64,000 nt of DNA, from positions 124,001-188,000 of the forward strand of contig LVBB01000109.1 of assembly GCA_001603075.1 (NCBI GenBank), in the 5' to 3' direction. Of this stretch, positions 25,190 through 36,600 are shown in pieces. The notes beneath the pieces were generated by a model. It was not told where the DNA came from and searched no databases. It saw only the letters and a program-made list of their open reading frames with translations. Position 1 is the stretch's first letter, and each line of letters opens with the position of its first letter. The position numbers were made by a program, and so were the translations under genes. This DNA is from Phycisphaerales bacterium Planc_01 (GTDB lineage Bacteria > Planctomycetota > Phycisphaerae > Sedimentisphaerales > Anaerobacaceae).

Positions 25190-26962
25190 TCATCCGACCT
25201 TCCGACGGTGGTACAGCATGCATTCGATCAGCAGCAGCAACAAGGCCATCGCCGCCAGGACCGAAGACAATGGCCGTCCCCGCGTCAAGGGCAGGCTCGT
25301 GTCGACGACATTACGGTTGTCGAGCAGGGTCTCCGCAGGGGCAAACAGGTTTGCGCCCAGCGACCATTGGCCCGCCGCATTCTCCAGGGTGTGAAAGCCA
25401 ATCGTGCGGATCGGGCCGTACGAAGGGCCGACCACCGGGAAAGGCGCAGCGTCGTCGCTGATCCTGACTGTCGCCGGTGCCGTGTCGTTGGGGACCTCCG
25501 GAATGGAGACCGAATCGCCGACCGAACAGGCCGACGGCCACGTCTCCCGGCGACCCATCAGATGCCGGGCCCCGTTGTAGACGAGCACTGGAAACCACGC
25601 ACTGTAGTAGAATTCCGATTTCACCGGGTCCATATTGATGACCAGGGCCAGATGCCTGCCCCGACGTACCTGATAGATCAAAGGCACCTGCGTTGAGGTC
25701 TCAGCGATCACGAGACTGTCTTGGGGCGGCGTAACCTGCCGAGCTCCGATGAAGGGGATGGAATCGATATCGCAATCTGCGAGGACCGGATGGTCTTTGA
25801 TCCTGATTCGGGCCAGCACATCACTGATCTCCGAACCGACCTGCCCGCACCACTCGGAGCCTTCGCGGAGGCCGAAGAGGATCGCTCGATCGGCCTGCGG
25901 AACGGCACCGTTGGTCAACACGACATCGGCATCGCCCTGCACGTATTGCAGTTCTCCGCTGGTTCCGGCAAAGGCGTTGATGCTGTTCACGAGAAAGAAG
26001 CCGTAGTCCGACTCCACGGCGACCTTCACCGGGCGCTTCGGCGGCAAGGCCATGAATGCCACGTTGTCGCTCGCCAGCGCATCGGAGACCTCAAGTGAGG
26101 CACGCCAGAGCCCGGGGGCCCCTCCTTCTATCGTTACGACCTCGGCCTGGTTGATCCCAGGCTGGACAACCACCGGAACGACCTTGACGATTCGGTCTCC
26201 GGGGCCGCACGTGACGACGATGTCGGCGGCGATATCCTCCTCGAACGAAGAGGCCAGGCGGTAGTAGAAGCCGACGCGCATCGGTCGGCCCTGGAACGAA
26301 CGGAGATCGCAATTGACGAATCCGACGTTGCCCTGGTTCGAGCCGACCTTAATGAGTTCCATCGCCTGATCGGCGTCGGCGACGAGACAGCACCCGTCGC
26401 TGATGAGCAGCAGACGGCAGTGGTCCATGGCCGGCGCCCCGGCGGCAAGCACATCCAACGCTTCGGGCCGAAACGGACAATCCGACGGCACGATGTTCCG
26501 GATCGCATTATGCAGGGTCTGAGGACTGGCGGTGAAGTGGCTCAGATACTGCATGTCCATCGACACGGTGGCCACCGCCGCCTGCTGATCGGCGTTGAGA
26601 CCGCGAACGATGTCGCGGGCGATTTTCTTGGCGGCCGCCAGACGCGTTTCGCCGTTCTCCAGCGCATTCATCGAGGCGCTGTTGTCGATGATCAGCAGGA
26701 GATCCTTGCGCCGATCGCGCCGCGTCTGCGGCGTGGTCATCGCCAACACGATCGCCAGCAAAGCCAGGGCCATCAGCAACAGGCTCCACAGATCCCGAAG
26801 GCGATGGAACAGGGCGGCGTCTCGCTTCTGGTCGAGCACGGCCCGCCAGAGGAAGAATGCCGTCACGGACTTGCGCGCAGGGCGGACCTTGAGAAAGTAG
26901 ACGGCGATCAGCGGCAGCAGACCCAGCAACGCCAGGAAGTAACCCGGATGAAGAAACGTCAA
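25190..26962 (-). CDS. BatA-like VWA membrane protein
   Basis: This 590-residue protein begins MTFLHPGYFLALLGLLPLIAVYFLKVR, the N-terminal membrane helix and Arg-rich turn of BatA/aerotolerance regulators. A second helix follows (WSLLLMALALLAIVLAM), then a VWA domain with the MIDAS-type motif LLIIDNSASM and the downstream LLLISDG. The last part is a beta-rich region and a C-terminal helix (SSVLAAMALLLLLIECML). It overlaps the DUF58 gene by 4 nt (ATGA) and ends 1-4 nt before the next VWA gene, showing tight coupling. BatA-like proteins act with MoxR ATPases, probably in envelope protein maturation or stress resistance. The exact role in planctomycetes is not known. Confidence 0.85.
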   Translation of the reverse strand: MTFLHPGYFLALLGLLPLIAVYFLKVRPARKSVTAFFLWRAVLDQKRDAALFHRLRDLWSLLLMALALLAIVLAMTTPQTRRDRRKDLLLIIDNSASMNALENGETRLAAAKKIARDIVRGLNADQQAAVATVSMDMQYLSHFTASPQTLHNAIRNIVPSDCPFRPEALDVLAAGAPAMDHCRLLLISDGCCLVADADQAMELIKVGSNQGNVGFVNCDLRSFQGRPMRVGFYYRLASSFEEDIAADIVVTCGPGDRIVKVVPVVVQPGINQAEVVTIEGGAPGLWRASLEVSDALASDNVAFMALPPKRPVKVAVESDYGFFLVNSINAFAGTSGELQYVQGDADVVLTNGAVPQADRAILFGLREGSEWCGQVGSEISDVLARIRIKDHPVLADCDIDSIPFIGARQVTPPQDSLVIAETSTQVPLIYQVRRGRHLALVINMDPVKSEFYYSAWFPVLVYNGARHLMGRRETWPSACSVGDSVSIPEVPNDTAPATVRISDDAAPFPVVGPSYGPIRTIGFHTLENAAGQWSLGANLFAPAETLLDNRNVVDTSLPLTRGRPLSSVLAAMALLLLLIECMLYHRRKVG

Positions 26963-27825
26963 GTGACCAACCCTCCACGTCTGAGAATGTTCTGAACCAC
27001 CGCATCAAAGGGGACCTCATTCGTGGTCGAGACCAGGCCGATCCCAGACGCGGCACAGAATCCGCTGAGGCGCGCATTCCAGTCAAGGACCGCCCGTTCA
27101 TAGGCCCGGGCCTCAGACCGGGTGATCGTCAGCTTGCGCCGTTGCCCGCTCTCAATGCACTGAAGCTCCACATCCCCCTTCAGGTGGCATTCCCGGTCCG
27201 TCGGATCCTGGACCTGGATGCAGAAGATGTCGTGACGATTCCACCGGAGGAACTTGAGGCCCTCCTCAAATCCACCGGGAAAGAGGAAATCGGAAACCAC
27301 GATGACCATCCCGCGTCTCCTGTGCCATCGGCAGAGCTGGCGCGTCGTCGTCGTGAAATCCGTGCCCGAGCCGAACAGCTCGGCCGTTTCCAGTTCCTGA
27401 AGGACACCCAGTGTTTTGCCGCGTCCCAGGGTGGGCCGGCTCACGGAACGCAATTCTTCCGCCATGCCGTAGATGACCACCTTGTCCATGCTGTGCAGAG
27501 CAATGTAGGCCAGCGCGGCCGCCAATTGCCGGGCGTAGAGGAACTTCGCCTCCATGGATCGGCTGGAATCGACCAGGAAGTAAATGGTGACGTCTTCCTC
27601 CAATTCGAAGAGCTTGATCATCAGTGCATCGAGACGGGCGTAGACCCGCCAGTCGATCGCGCGATAGTCGTCGCCGAAGGAGTACTCGCTGTAGTCGGCA
27701 AAGGTCACGCCGGCGCCCTTCCGGGTGCTCTTGCGATCGGCCTGCAACGTCCCCCCCAACACCTTGCGCGCCAGCAGGTAGAGCGATTCGAGTCGTCGTA
27801 TGAACGCTGGATCCGTCAATAACAT
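26959..27825 (-). CDS. DUF58 domain protein
   Basis: This 288-residue protein carries the DUF58 hallmark: GVTFADYSEYSFGDDYRAIDWRVYARLDALMIKLFELEED, followed by the VWA-like strand FLVDSSRSM. These proteins are nearly always encoded beside MoxR ATPases, as here, and are cytoplasmic or membrane-associated partners in that system. The chosen ATG at 27825 has a GGGAG box 11 nt upstream; in-frame TTG and GTG codons a few positions earlier are possible alternatives. The MoxR gene ends 42 nt upstream. Confidence 0.9.
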   Translation of the reverse strand: MLLTDPAFIRRLESLYLLARKVLGGTLQADRKSTRKGAGVTFADYSEYSFGDDYRAIDWRVYARLDALMIKLFELEEDVTIYFLVDSSRSMEAKFLYARQLAAALAYIALHSMDKVVIYGMAEELRSVSRPTLGRGKTLGVLQELETAELFGSGTDFTTTTRQLCRWHRRRGMVIVVSDFLFPGGFEEGLKFLRWNRHDIFCIQVQDPTDRECHLKGDVELQCIESGQRRKLTITRSEARAYERAVLDWNARLSGFCAASGIGLVSTTNEVPFDAVVQNILRRGGLVT

Positions 27826-27867
27826 GAGGCCGATCACTCCCTGCAATGGTCTTTCGAATATGCGTTC

Positions 27868-28872
27868 TTACCCCGTCCGCGCGGCACTCATACGTGCGAC
27901 GATCTCCCGGATCAGCGCATCGGCCGTCATACCCTCGGCCTCCCCTTCGAAACTCAGGATCAGCCGGTGTCGCATGGCCGGGACCGCCACGGCGTTGATG
28001 TCATCCGTCGCCACGTGAAAGCGGCCGGCCCGCATCGCGCGGACCCGGGCAGCCGCCAAGATCGCTTGGGCCGCCCGCGGCGAAGCGCCGTGACGCACAT
28101 ACTTCTTGATGGTCTCAGGGGCCTGCGTCACCGTGGGATGGGTCAGGCGAACGACATGGATCAGGTAGTTCAGCACGTTCTCCTCGATCGGGATATGCCG
28201 GACGATGCGTCCCATCCGGATGAGGTCCTCGCGGGTCGCCACGACGCGGATCTCGGGTTCGGCGGTGCCTCCGGTGCGCTTGATGATCTGCGAAAACTCC
28301 TTGTGACTCGGCATTGACACGTGCAGTTTGAAAAAGAAGCGATCGAGTTGCGCCTCGGGCAACGGATACGTTCCATCCTGCTCGATGGGGTTCTGCGTCG
28401 CCAGAACGAAGAACGGCAGGTCCAGAGGATGCGTCGTCCCGGCGACGGTGACACTCTTCTCCTGCATCGTCTCCAGGAGGGCGGACTGAGTCTTTGGAGT
28501 GGCCCGGTTGATCTCGTCAGCGAGCAGAAGGTTGCAGAACACCGGCCCGGGTTCGAACTGGAAGGCCCGCTCGCCGTCTCTCTGGACGAGGATGTTCGAG
28601 CCGACCACATCGGCCGGCAGCAGGTCCGGGGTGAACTGAATCCGCTTGAACGTCAGATTCAACACCCTGGAGATCGTCTGAACCAAAGCCGTCTTTCCCA
28701 ACCCGGGCACGCCCTCGAGCAGCACGTGGCCCCCGCAGACCACGGCCGTCAGTACGTCCTCAACCACATCCTCCTGGCCCACGATGAACTTCCCTATCTC
28801 CTCCTTGATCGAGACAAACGTGGCACGGAAATGTTCGATGGCCTGCTTGGCCGAAGTCGCTTGGCTGGTCAT
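27868..28872 (-). CDS. MoxR-family AAA+ ATPase
   Basis: This is a 334-residue AAA+ protein. It has Walker A LEGVPGLGKTALV, Walker B LLLADEINRATPKTQSALLETMQE (D-E-I-N-R, the MoxR form), sensor-1 VLATQNPIEQDGTYPLPEAQLDRF, and the arginine-rich sensor-2 segment GASPRAAQAI. MoxR ATPases act as chaperones that help VWA-domain partners assemble or activate. The chosen ATG at 28872 has an AAGGA box 10 nt upstream and lies just 4 nt after the previous gene. The genes that follow encode DUF58 and two VWA proteins, its expected partners. Confidence 0.95.
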   Translation of the reverse strand: MTSQATSAKQAIEHFRATFVSIKEEIGKFIVGQEDVVEDVLTAVVCGGHVLLEGVPGLGKTALVQTISRVLNLTFKRIQFTPDLLPADVVGSNILVQRDGERAFQFEPGPVFCNLLLADEINRATPKTQSALLETMQEKSVTVAGTTHPLDLPFFVLATQNPIEQDGTYPLPEAQLDRFFFKLHVSMPSHKEFSQIIKRTGGTAEPEIRVVATREDLIRMGRIVRHIPIEENVLNYLIHVVRLTHPTVTQAPETIKKYVRHGASPRAAQAILAAARVRAMRAGRFHVATDDINAVAVPAMRHRLILSFEGEAEGMTADALIREIVARMSAARTG

Positions 28873-28876
28873 GACA

Positions 28877-30643
28877 TCAGTTTCCTTCTTCAGTGTGGTG
28901 AATACGTTCGAAGTATTCCTTGACACCCGATTTGACCGTTTCAGAGACATCCTCGCGCCGAACGAAGGACTCTGCCTGGCGTCGGTACTGCTGGATCAGG
29001 CGGGCGTTCGAGCCGGAACTGCTCCCCGAACCGTCCGTGGCGGCCTCGGTCATAGTGACGGACGGCCCGTGGCTCTTGGCGCCTTTCAGTACGCTCTTGT
29101 CACCTGTCGAACGGGCATCGTTGACGTTCGCATTCGTATGGGAGCTGCTCCCTGTGCCTGGCTCCAGACCGCCGTCGCCGCTTCCATCTCCCCCGCCGTC
29201 GCCCGAGCCGCTTCCGCTGCCATCACCGGGGGAACTTCCCAGCCTTCCCTGGCATTGCGATAGAGATTTACAGAACGTCTGGATCATCGATTCGGCCTTA
29301 CACTTCGCATCCAGATCGGCGAGGTTCTCGGCCATTTCTTCGAGGCACTCGTTAACCCCCTCCGAGCTGTCGCCTCCTGAACCGCTGCCCTCCGAACCAC
29401 TTCCCGGCGATCCCGATCCCTGCGATCCGGACCCCTGGGCCCCCGATCCTTCTGAACCGCTGCTCTGCGAACTCGATCCTTGCGAGTCACTGCCCGGTGA
29501 GCTCGATCCCTGTGAGCCGGACCCGGACGAACTCGATCCCTGGGCACTGGCACTCTGAGAACCCTCCTGGGAACCCGCCGGGCTCTGCCGGCCGGGACTG
29601 CTGCTTGCAGACTTCGATGCCTCGCGCGCCGCATTTGCGGCCTTGTCCAGGCGCTTGGCCAGATCGGCCGCCTTGCACGACGACCTGCTTCGTTCGGCTT
29701 CGCTGGCCATGCGTTGGGACACGGCCTTGAGCTTTTCCATCTGCTCTCGCTGATCCTCAGGAGAAGCGGTCCTGTCGATCTTCTGTCTTTTCAGCTCCTC
29801 TGCGGCCTCCTTGTATTGCCGTTCCGCCAGACGCTTGCCCAGAACCTTCGCCTGATCCGATTCCTGGAGCGATTGTCCCATTCTCTTGTAGAGCTGCTCA
29901 TCCTGGCGCTGCTGGAGCTTTGAGAGGACCGTGTTCAGTTCCTTCTCCAGCGCGGCGTACTGGCGCATGGCGTCCTTCAGGTCGGGTGTCTCCTTGAGCT
30001 CTTTGACCATCTCCTCCAGCCGCTCGAGCGCAAGCAGTCTCTCCACATCGTCGCTCTTCGCATCCTCCTTGAGCTGTTCGAGTGCTTCTTCGATCTCCTC
30101 GTTGATTTGTTCGGTCTGGGTCCGTACCTGTTCGGTCCGACCCGGCGCTTCCGTAGCCTGCGGACTGTCGGCCTTCAACGTCAGCAAGACCGAGCAGAAC
30201 AGCAGTACCACGCAAAGCGAGGCGGTCCGCGCGGGCCATCGATACTTCACATCGGTCGTCTGAATCCCGCCAAGCGCCGCCTGCGTGTACTCGGCCTGGA
30301 GTTCATAGATGCCCTCACATTGATCGGCCCGGGAGAAGCCTTCATAGGAGCGAACGGCATCCTGGAGCTCGAAATGTCGATCGGCGTATGCCGCCGCATC
30401 GTCAAACGATCGCCGGCGAGCCAACCACCACGCCGCCCCTCCGATCAGAGTGACGCTGGGTATGGCAGGATACCAGAACAGCGGAACCCGGCGTCCCTTC
30501 ACGATATAACCCAGCCCGATCGATATCAGGATCGCGCCAGCCACACACAGGCTGCGAATCAGCACGTCCAGTCCCAAATGTCGGTTCAGACGCTCACGAA
30601 TCTGCGCAACGAAACCGTCTATGTCCTCGAATCGTTTCGCCAT
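28877..30643 (-). CDS. Coiled-coil membrane protein with Gly/Ser-rich repeat region
   Basis: The ATG at 30643 has a strong GGAAGGA box and gives 588 residues. Two hydrophobic helices near the N-terminus (about 33-80) and a third near 145 anchor it. Residues 170-330 are a charged coiled coil (EEIEEALEQLKEDAK, LEEMVKELKE). Residues about 345-450 are low-complexity with repeated GSQGSSS / GSGS units, and a second Gly/Ser/Asp stretch follows near 490-510. The C-terminus is again charged and helical. I recognise no named family with confidence; similarly laid-out membrane proteins accompany MoxR-VWA operons in planctomycetes. The repeat region may be a flexible periplasmic linker and may vary in length between strains. 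Confidence 0.75.
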   Translation of the reverse strand: MAKRFEDIDGFVAQIRERLNRHLGLDVLIRSLCVAGAILISIGLGYIVKGRRVPLFWYPAIPSVTLIGGAAWWLARRRSFDDAAAYADRHFELQDAVRSYEGFSRADQCEGIYELQAEYTQAALGGIQTTDVKYRWPARTASLCVVLLFCSVLLTLKADSPQATEAPGRTEQVRTQTEQINEEIEEALEQLKEDAKSDDVERLLALERLEEMVKELKETPDLKDAMRQYAALEKELNTVLSKLQQRQDEQLYKRMGQSLQESDQAKVLGKRLAERQYKEAAEELKRQKIDRTASPEDQREQMEKLKAVSQRMASEAERSRSSCKAADLAKRLDKAANAAREASKSASSSPGRQSPAGSQEGSQSASAQGSSSSGSGSQGSSSPGSDSQGSSSQSSGSEGSGAQGSGSQGSGSPGSGSEGSGSGGDSSEGVNECLEEMAENLADLDAKCKAESMIQTFCKSLSQCQGRLGSSPGDGSGSGSGDGGGDGSGDGGLEPGTGSSSHTNANVNDARSTGDKSVLKGAKSHGPSVTMTEAATDGSGSSSGSNARLIQQYRRQAESFVRREDVSETVKSGVKEYFERIHHTEEGN

Positions 30644-30669
30644 ATTCCTTCCTTCCATGTCGTCCTCTA

Positions 30670-33600
30670 TCAGTATCGCGACCGAGTCCTGCTCCGCGTC
30701 ACCGTGTCGCGCCGGGTTCGGGTGTCCCGCTCGCGTACGGGCCTTGGCGACGGAACCGGTGCAGGTCCTGATTGGGTACGGCCTGGGCTGCCGGAAGCAC
30801 TGTCGAGTTGGGCCCGGTGCAACCTGAAAACACCGTCCAGGCCCGACAGCCTTCCTTTCGGGCTGCTATAAAGAGTCACGATCGCATCCAGGAAGGCCCG
30901 GGCCGAGGTTTCGTCCCGATTCATCAAAGCCGCCAGCCAGACTTCGGCCAGATGATGGTGCACGAAACGGCCCTGGTCGATGTCCTCTCGTATCTTGTCC
31001 AGGATGAACTGCTCCATGGTCTGGCGCCCCCCGGGCTGACCTGTCAGATAGGCATCGACGATCATGCGGGCCGGACCGTTCTCATCGGCGACTATGTTGC
31101 CACGGACATGCCCTTGCGCAGCGTCGCCGGAGAGAAGACGGTCAGCAGCGCCAAAGAAGCGATCCGGAGACGCGGTGTAGACATCAGCGAGGCGCGTCAA
31201 CTTCGCCGCCTGATCGTCGGCGCCGTTCTGCTTGAGTTGAGGGGCGAACTCACTGACCAGTTTGTCAAGGGTTCCTGCTTTGCGGGCCTCTCGCACCAGA
31301 TACTCGGCAGGATCCATCAGGCTCGTTTGGGGCAGGCCTCTGGAAACGGCCGTAAGAGGATTCGTCTGACGATATGGCTTGTGCGTCAGCATCGCCTGGC
31401 GGGCCATCTGCACATATTGGTCGGTCAAGGCATCGCGGACCTCCGCCTCTGCCGCCAGACGGGCAAATCCCACCTCCGCCAGTTGCGGAATCTCCAGCAT
31501 CCTTCGGCACAATGCGTTGTGCACATCACGACGCCGATCGCCCGTCCGGGCGTCTTCCTGGAACGGGGGGCCCCAGTTCATCGGGATCTGCCCGCGGAAG
31601 GAGCGGACGCCGCCGGGTGTAACGACTATGCCACCGCCGAAAGACTGTGACCAGCGACCGCCCGCAAACTTCGTCAGTGGAGATGGAGACTCGTAGAGAT
31701 GATGCAGGCGGCACGCACGATGATCGCACCGCTGTGCGATGGCATCGGCCAGCCTGTCCACCCAATCGAGATTCTGCTTTTCCGGTTCCTCGATCAGGGC
31801 CAGGTACTCCGTGACCATGCGCGCGATATCCAATGCTGACTCGATTTGCCCCGTGACAAAGAGCTGCCAGGCCTGTTGGACCAGTCCCTGGCCGACCGTG
31901 TTGACGACGCTGCGGTCAATGGCCGCCAGATGCGTGCCACTGCCCCTGGGATCTGTCTTGATCGAAAGCAGGGCCAGTCGCGTTCGTGCGGCGGCGTTCT
32001 TCGGGTCCATGGCGACGGCCTTCTCATACGCCGCAACCGCCTCGGCGGGGCGATCCAGAAGCTCGCAAATCCTCCCATACTCCACCAGTTTGCGGGTAGT
32101 TGCCTCCCCCGGCCCGGCGGCAAGCTCCATGAATTGCGTCGTCGCCCCATGCTTGTGAATCAGACGAACGATGTCTTCGACCATCGAAGACGTCCCGCTC
32201 CCGACGAAATGACAGTACAGCGAATCGTGGGCCGCATTCTTCAGATGATTCAGGGCCAGACGCATCGCGGCATCCGTCTGTCGTCTCTCGAAGAACCGCT
32301 CGATCAGGGCCACCGTAAAGGGATGAATTCCAGAAGCCCTCGGACTGCCCGACGAGGCAGACGGTGTTGTCGTCGAGGCCCGCATCTGCTTCCTCAGGTT
32401 CTGCGCTTCTTCGGCGAGCCCGAGGGTTTCGGCGGCCGCCAGAACCTCCTCTCGTTGCTCCGGATTCAGACTGTCGCCCATCAGACGAAGTGCCGCCCGT
32501 CTGCCAAGATCAACTTGATCCGGGTGTTTCTGCGGGTCGAGTTCCATGGCGCTGGCCACCAGAGCACCGTCGAGCAGCCGCCGGTATGGCGTTGACATCG
32601 GCAGCGATCGCGCCTTCTCCAGCAGGGCGATCACCTCCAGGGGCGCGCCATCAACCGTCGCCTGGGTCGCCGCCAGCACATAGGCCGCGAGGGATGTGGG
32701 ATCCGTCTCCAGAAGCGCTCTCGTGAGCCTCCTGGCGTCTTCGGTTCGTCCCGAGGTTATGGCAACGAGGATCTTCAGAATGGGATTCTCTATCTTGTCG
32801 AGATACGACCCGAGTTTCGCAGGTTCGGCTCGGGGCACGCGAGAGACCGCCGGGGCGGAATAATTCGGCCCCTCGAGCACCAGATCCTCGACATGGCTGG
32901 GGAAACCGGGAATCCCTCGGGGCGGATAGGACAGATGCCAGACCGTCGGTCTGTGGAACGGTGGGGTCGTCGCTGCGTTGGGGGTGCTCGAACTGCGGGC
33001 TACCTCCTGATTTAGAAACTCGACGAAGTCCGTCAGGTCTCGCCGCCGACCCAGCAGGGAGGCAACGTAGCGGAAGACGTCAATCCGGCTGGCAACCGTT
33101 GGGTTCAACGTCGCATACCAGTCGATCAGATGCCGGTCCAGGAAAGCTCTCTGCTCTTCCGTCAGCGCGACACTGGAATGGCTGTTTTGAAGGACATAGG
33201 CGATAGAGGCGATTTCGTAGTAGCCCGGATCGGGAACATCCTTGAGCATTCGCATCGACTGTTTGAAGAGCTGCGAGGCAACCGGATCCCGACCATAACA
33301 CCGCAGGCCGACGATCAAGGCCAACCTTGGATGCGTGTCTTTGAACATCTCGAAAATGCGCTGGGCTTCTTTGAGCGTACAGCCCCATCCTTCGATGCGG
33401 TGGAGAATCCACACCGCCTGGACCACCTCGTTGTCGGGATACGTCTCAGCCAGATTCTCAATCGCCTCTCTGAGATTCGAGAGGCCGAACCGGGGGACCG
33501 CCATCAGAATGTCAACATGGGCGACACCATGCCGCACCAGATCGGCCGCCACCCGAGACTTGCCCTGCTCGCTCAGAGACTCCGCCAAGCTCAGAATGTG

Positions 33601-36600
33601 ACTGACGGCGAAGTCCCGAAGTTCGTCCACCGTGGCGGGCAACGCCACGTTGAACGGCAGATTCACCGGACCCGGGGCAGCGGAACGGCTGTAGCGTATC
33701 CGCCCATGCCGATGCCGGTAGGCCATGGCGCAGCACTGATCCAGACGCAGCAACTCCACGGCTTCGGGAGGGAGAATCCGCTCGACATGGGTATCCACCC
33801 CCTGCCGCGACCAGGCAAATGGGGTCGCCTTGTTCGTGTTTCCGGGGATCTCCTCAACGAAGCTGAGCAGGTCGATGAAGGTCTCGATCGCCTCTGTCGT
33901 TTGGCCGGCCTCTTCCAGAGCGACCGCGTGTTGATAGCGCAGTCTGTAGTCTTTCGGATGCGACGGCAGCAGCCCCTGGAGAAAGGGCGCCGCCACGTCC
34001 CAGGAGCCGATGGACATCATGGTGTCCGCGATCGACTCGGCATCGCGGGGGTCCATCCGCTCTCCTCCGGCCACCTCTGTAAGGATGCGGAAACCCTCTT
34101 CTCTGCTGCCATGCTGAATGTGGAGCCGGGCAATCTTCAGGCGGGTCTTGCTGGTGCCGTCCAGGGCCAGCGCCCGCTCGAGCGTCTGAACCGCCCCTCG
34201 CCAGTCGCCCTGGGCCTCTTCGACGCCGGCCAGCTCATAGAGCAACGAAAGGTCCTCGGTTTGCAGACGCGATGCCTCCAGCAGGGCCTGTCGGCGTTCT
34301 TCGTACTTGCCCATCTGCCTGTATACCTCGGCCAGAGCCAGCAGCGGCACCGCCGAGGCACGGTCTCTCTGCCGCTGTCGCTGGAGCCGATCGATCAATT
34401 CGCCGAGCCCGCCGACCTCTCCGGCGGCTTCGGCCATGTCGCGGATGCAGCCGAGCTTCCCCGGGACGTCCTTCGCCGCCTCATACAACCGCCAGTACGT
34501 GCGCTGGGCCTGCTCGTATTGGCCTCGCGAGGCGTACAGTCTGGCCAGTCGTGCCAGAATCTCGGTGTCACCCTCGAACTCCCGACTGGCCGCTTCCGCC
34601 GCCGCGACCGCCTCCTCGTTGCGTCCCATGGCATCCAGAAGCCGGGCATGATACAGATGCGGCGCGGGACTCGTCGGGGCGATCTGCTTCCACTGTCGGA
34701 CCCATTGGAGCGCATCCTCGTAACGCCCGCACGTCTCATACGCCTCGACCAGATCACGCATGAGGTTCGGCTCCCGCGTACCGGTCCGGGCCAACAACTT
34801 CTCAATCCCCTCGGCCACCCGTACCCAGTCGCGGCGCGCGCGATAGAGGTCGATCTGCTGTCGCATCGCGATCTCCGGATTGGTCCGTATGGCCTCCGTC
34901 AGCACCGCGTCGGCCTCGCCCGGCCTGCCTTGGAACTCGAGCAACTCACTGAGCAAACACGCTTGTTGAATGGTCAACCGGTCCATGGCCCTCATCTCGC
35001 GGACCATCTGCCCGGCCTTCTCATCGGAGTCGACCGCCGCCATGACCTGAGACAGCGCCGTGCGGACCATGGGATAATCCTTGGCCATCTGCAATTGGCG
35101 CATCGCCCAGACGAGCGCCTTGTCGAAGGCCTTCAGGCGAATCGCCGTTCGGCAGAGATGGTTCAGATAGGTCACATCGTTGGAGAACTCACGATATCGC
35201 GCCTCGGCCCATGGCAGGGCAAGATCGGCGTGATCGCGCGCGATGACGGCGTTGCAGGCGCGCATCATCATCTGCAGGTCCCCCTCGTGGGCCACCGTTT
35301 GGAGGATGCGCAAGGCCTCCTCCTGCCGGTTGGAACGATACAGGAACTCCGCATAGACCTGCCGGACGCTGAGGTTTCCCGGCAGAGCGGCAATCATCTG
35401 CTGGTAGACGCCCCCGGCCCGTTCACGCAGTCCGTATTGCTCCAGCAGCCCCGCCACACGCAAGTAGGCGTACTCGCTCTTGTCCGACAAATCGAGGAAG
35501 CGCGCCAGTCTGACCGCCGCCTGCTCATCCTGCTGATTCCGGTGATACAAATCGGCCAGACGAACCAGGATTTCGCTATCCCGTTGGTCGCGTTCGAACA
35601 ACTGCTCCAACAGTGGAATGGCCTTGTCCAGTTGACCGGCGTCCGCCAGGATATTGGCGTAGGCCTTCTGGTTGGCGATGTCGCCGGGAGTGACTTCGAG
35701 CATCTCTCGAAACATCTTCAGGGCCTCATCGGTCGCGCCCGTCTGGAGCAGCAGATCGGCCAGTCGCCGTCTCAGACCGGTCCGTTCGGGATGCCTCTCG
35801 ACCAGACCGGTCAGGTAATCCTTCAACCCGTCGATGTTGTCGTTTCGCTCGAACACTCGCTCGACCTGGGCGTAAACCTGGTTCTCGAGCCATGATCCTT
35901 CGCCGACCATCTCGAACGCGCCTGTGTAGACCTCCAAAGCCTTGTCGGTGTCGCCCTTGTACTGATGGATATCGCCTTGGCGAAGCCGACGCATCACAGC
36001 TTTGTAGGGGTCCCGCGTCATCCCAATCAGTTCTTCGTTCGTCTTGAGGGCGTCGTCGAAGAGCCCCTCTCTGATCTGCAGCTCGATCAGCTCTTCACAG
36101 AGTTCCTGGTGCTCGCCTCCGGCCTCAAGCAACTGCCTCCACAGAGCAGCGGCCTTGTCTTTCTGATTCGTGCGGATGTAGAGTTCGCCCAGCAGTCGGC
36201 TCGCCTTCTCGGCCGTCTCGCTGGTACAAGACAATCTGCGAGCGGCGGCGAGATCGGAAATGGCGGACTCGAAGTTCAGATTGCGGGCTTCGACCCTTGC
36301 CCGATGGAACAGGTATTCGCAAGTGACTGAACTGTCTGTGGGCACATCCCTGTAGAGTTCCAACGCCTTGGCATCCTGGCCTTGCCGCTCATAGAAGAGA
36401 GCCAGCAACAGCCGACTACCGATGTCTTTCTGCCCATCGAGGTTCGCCTTGAGAAAGGCCTCGAGCTGGTCAACCGTCTTCGTATCGAGCCATGCCTGAT
36501 AGAATCTGTCATAGAGATAGCTGTTGCCCGGCTGCTCCCGCAGTAGCGCAAAATACCTGTCCGATGGATCCTCCCCCGCCTGGGCCGGACTCCATCGACC

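Noticed and set aside
29350-29620. Short repeated DNA units resembling a direct-repeat array
   Set aside because: They encode the Gly/Ser-rich region of a protein in frame, with no regular spacers, so this is not a CRISPR array.
33130-35895. Plus-strand open frame of 921 codons
   Set aside because: It lies antisense within the giant TPR gene, is made of His/Arg/Gln-rich sequence with no domain, and exists because the GC-rich codon pattern opens the opposite strand.
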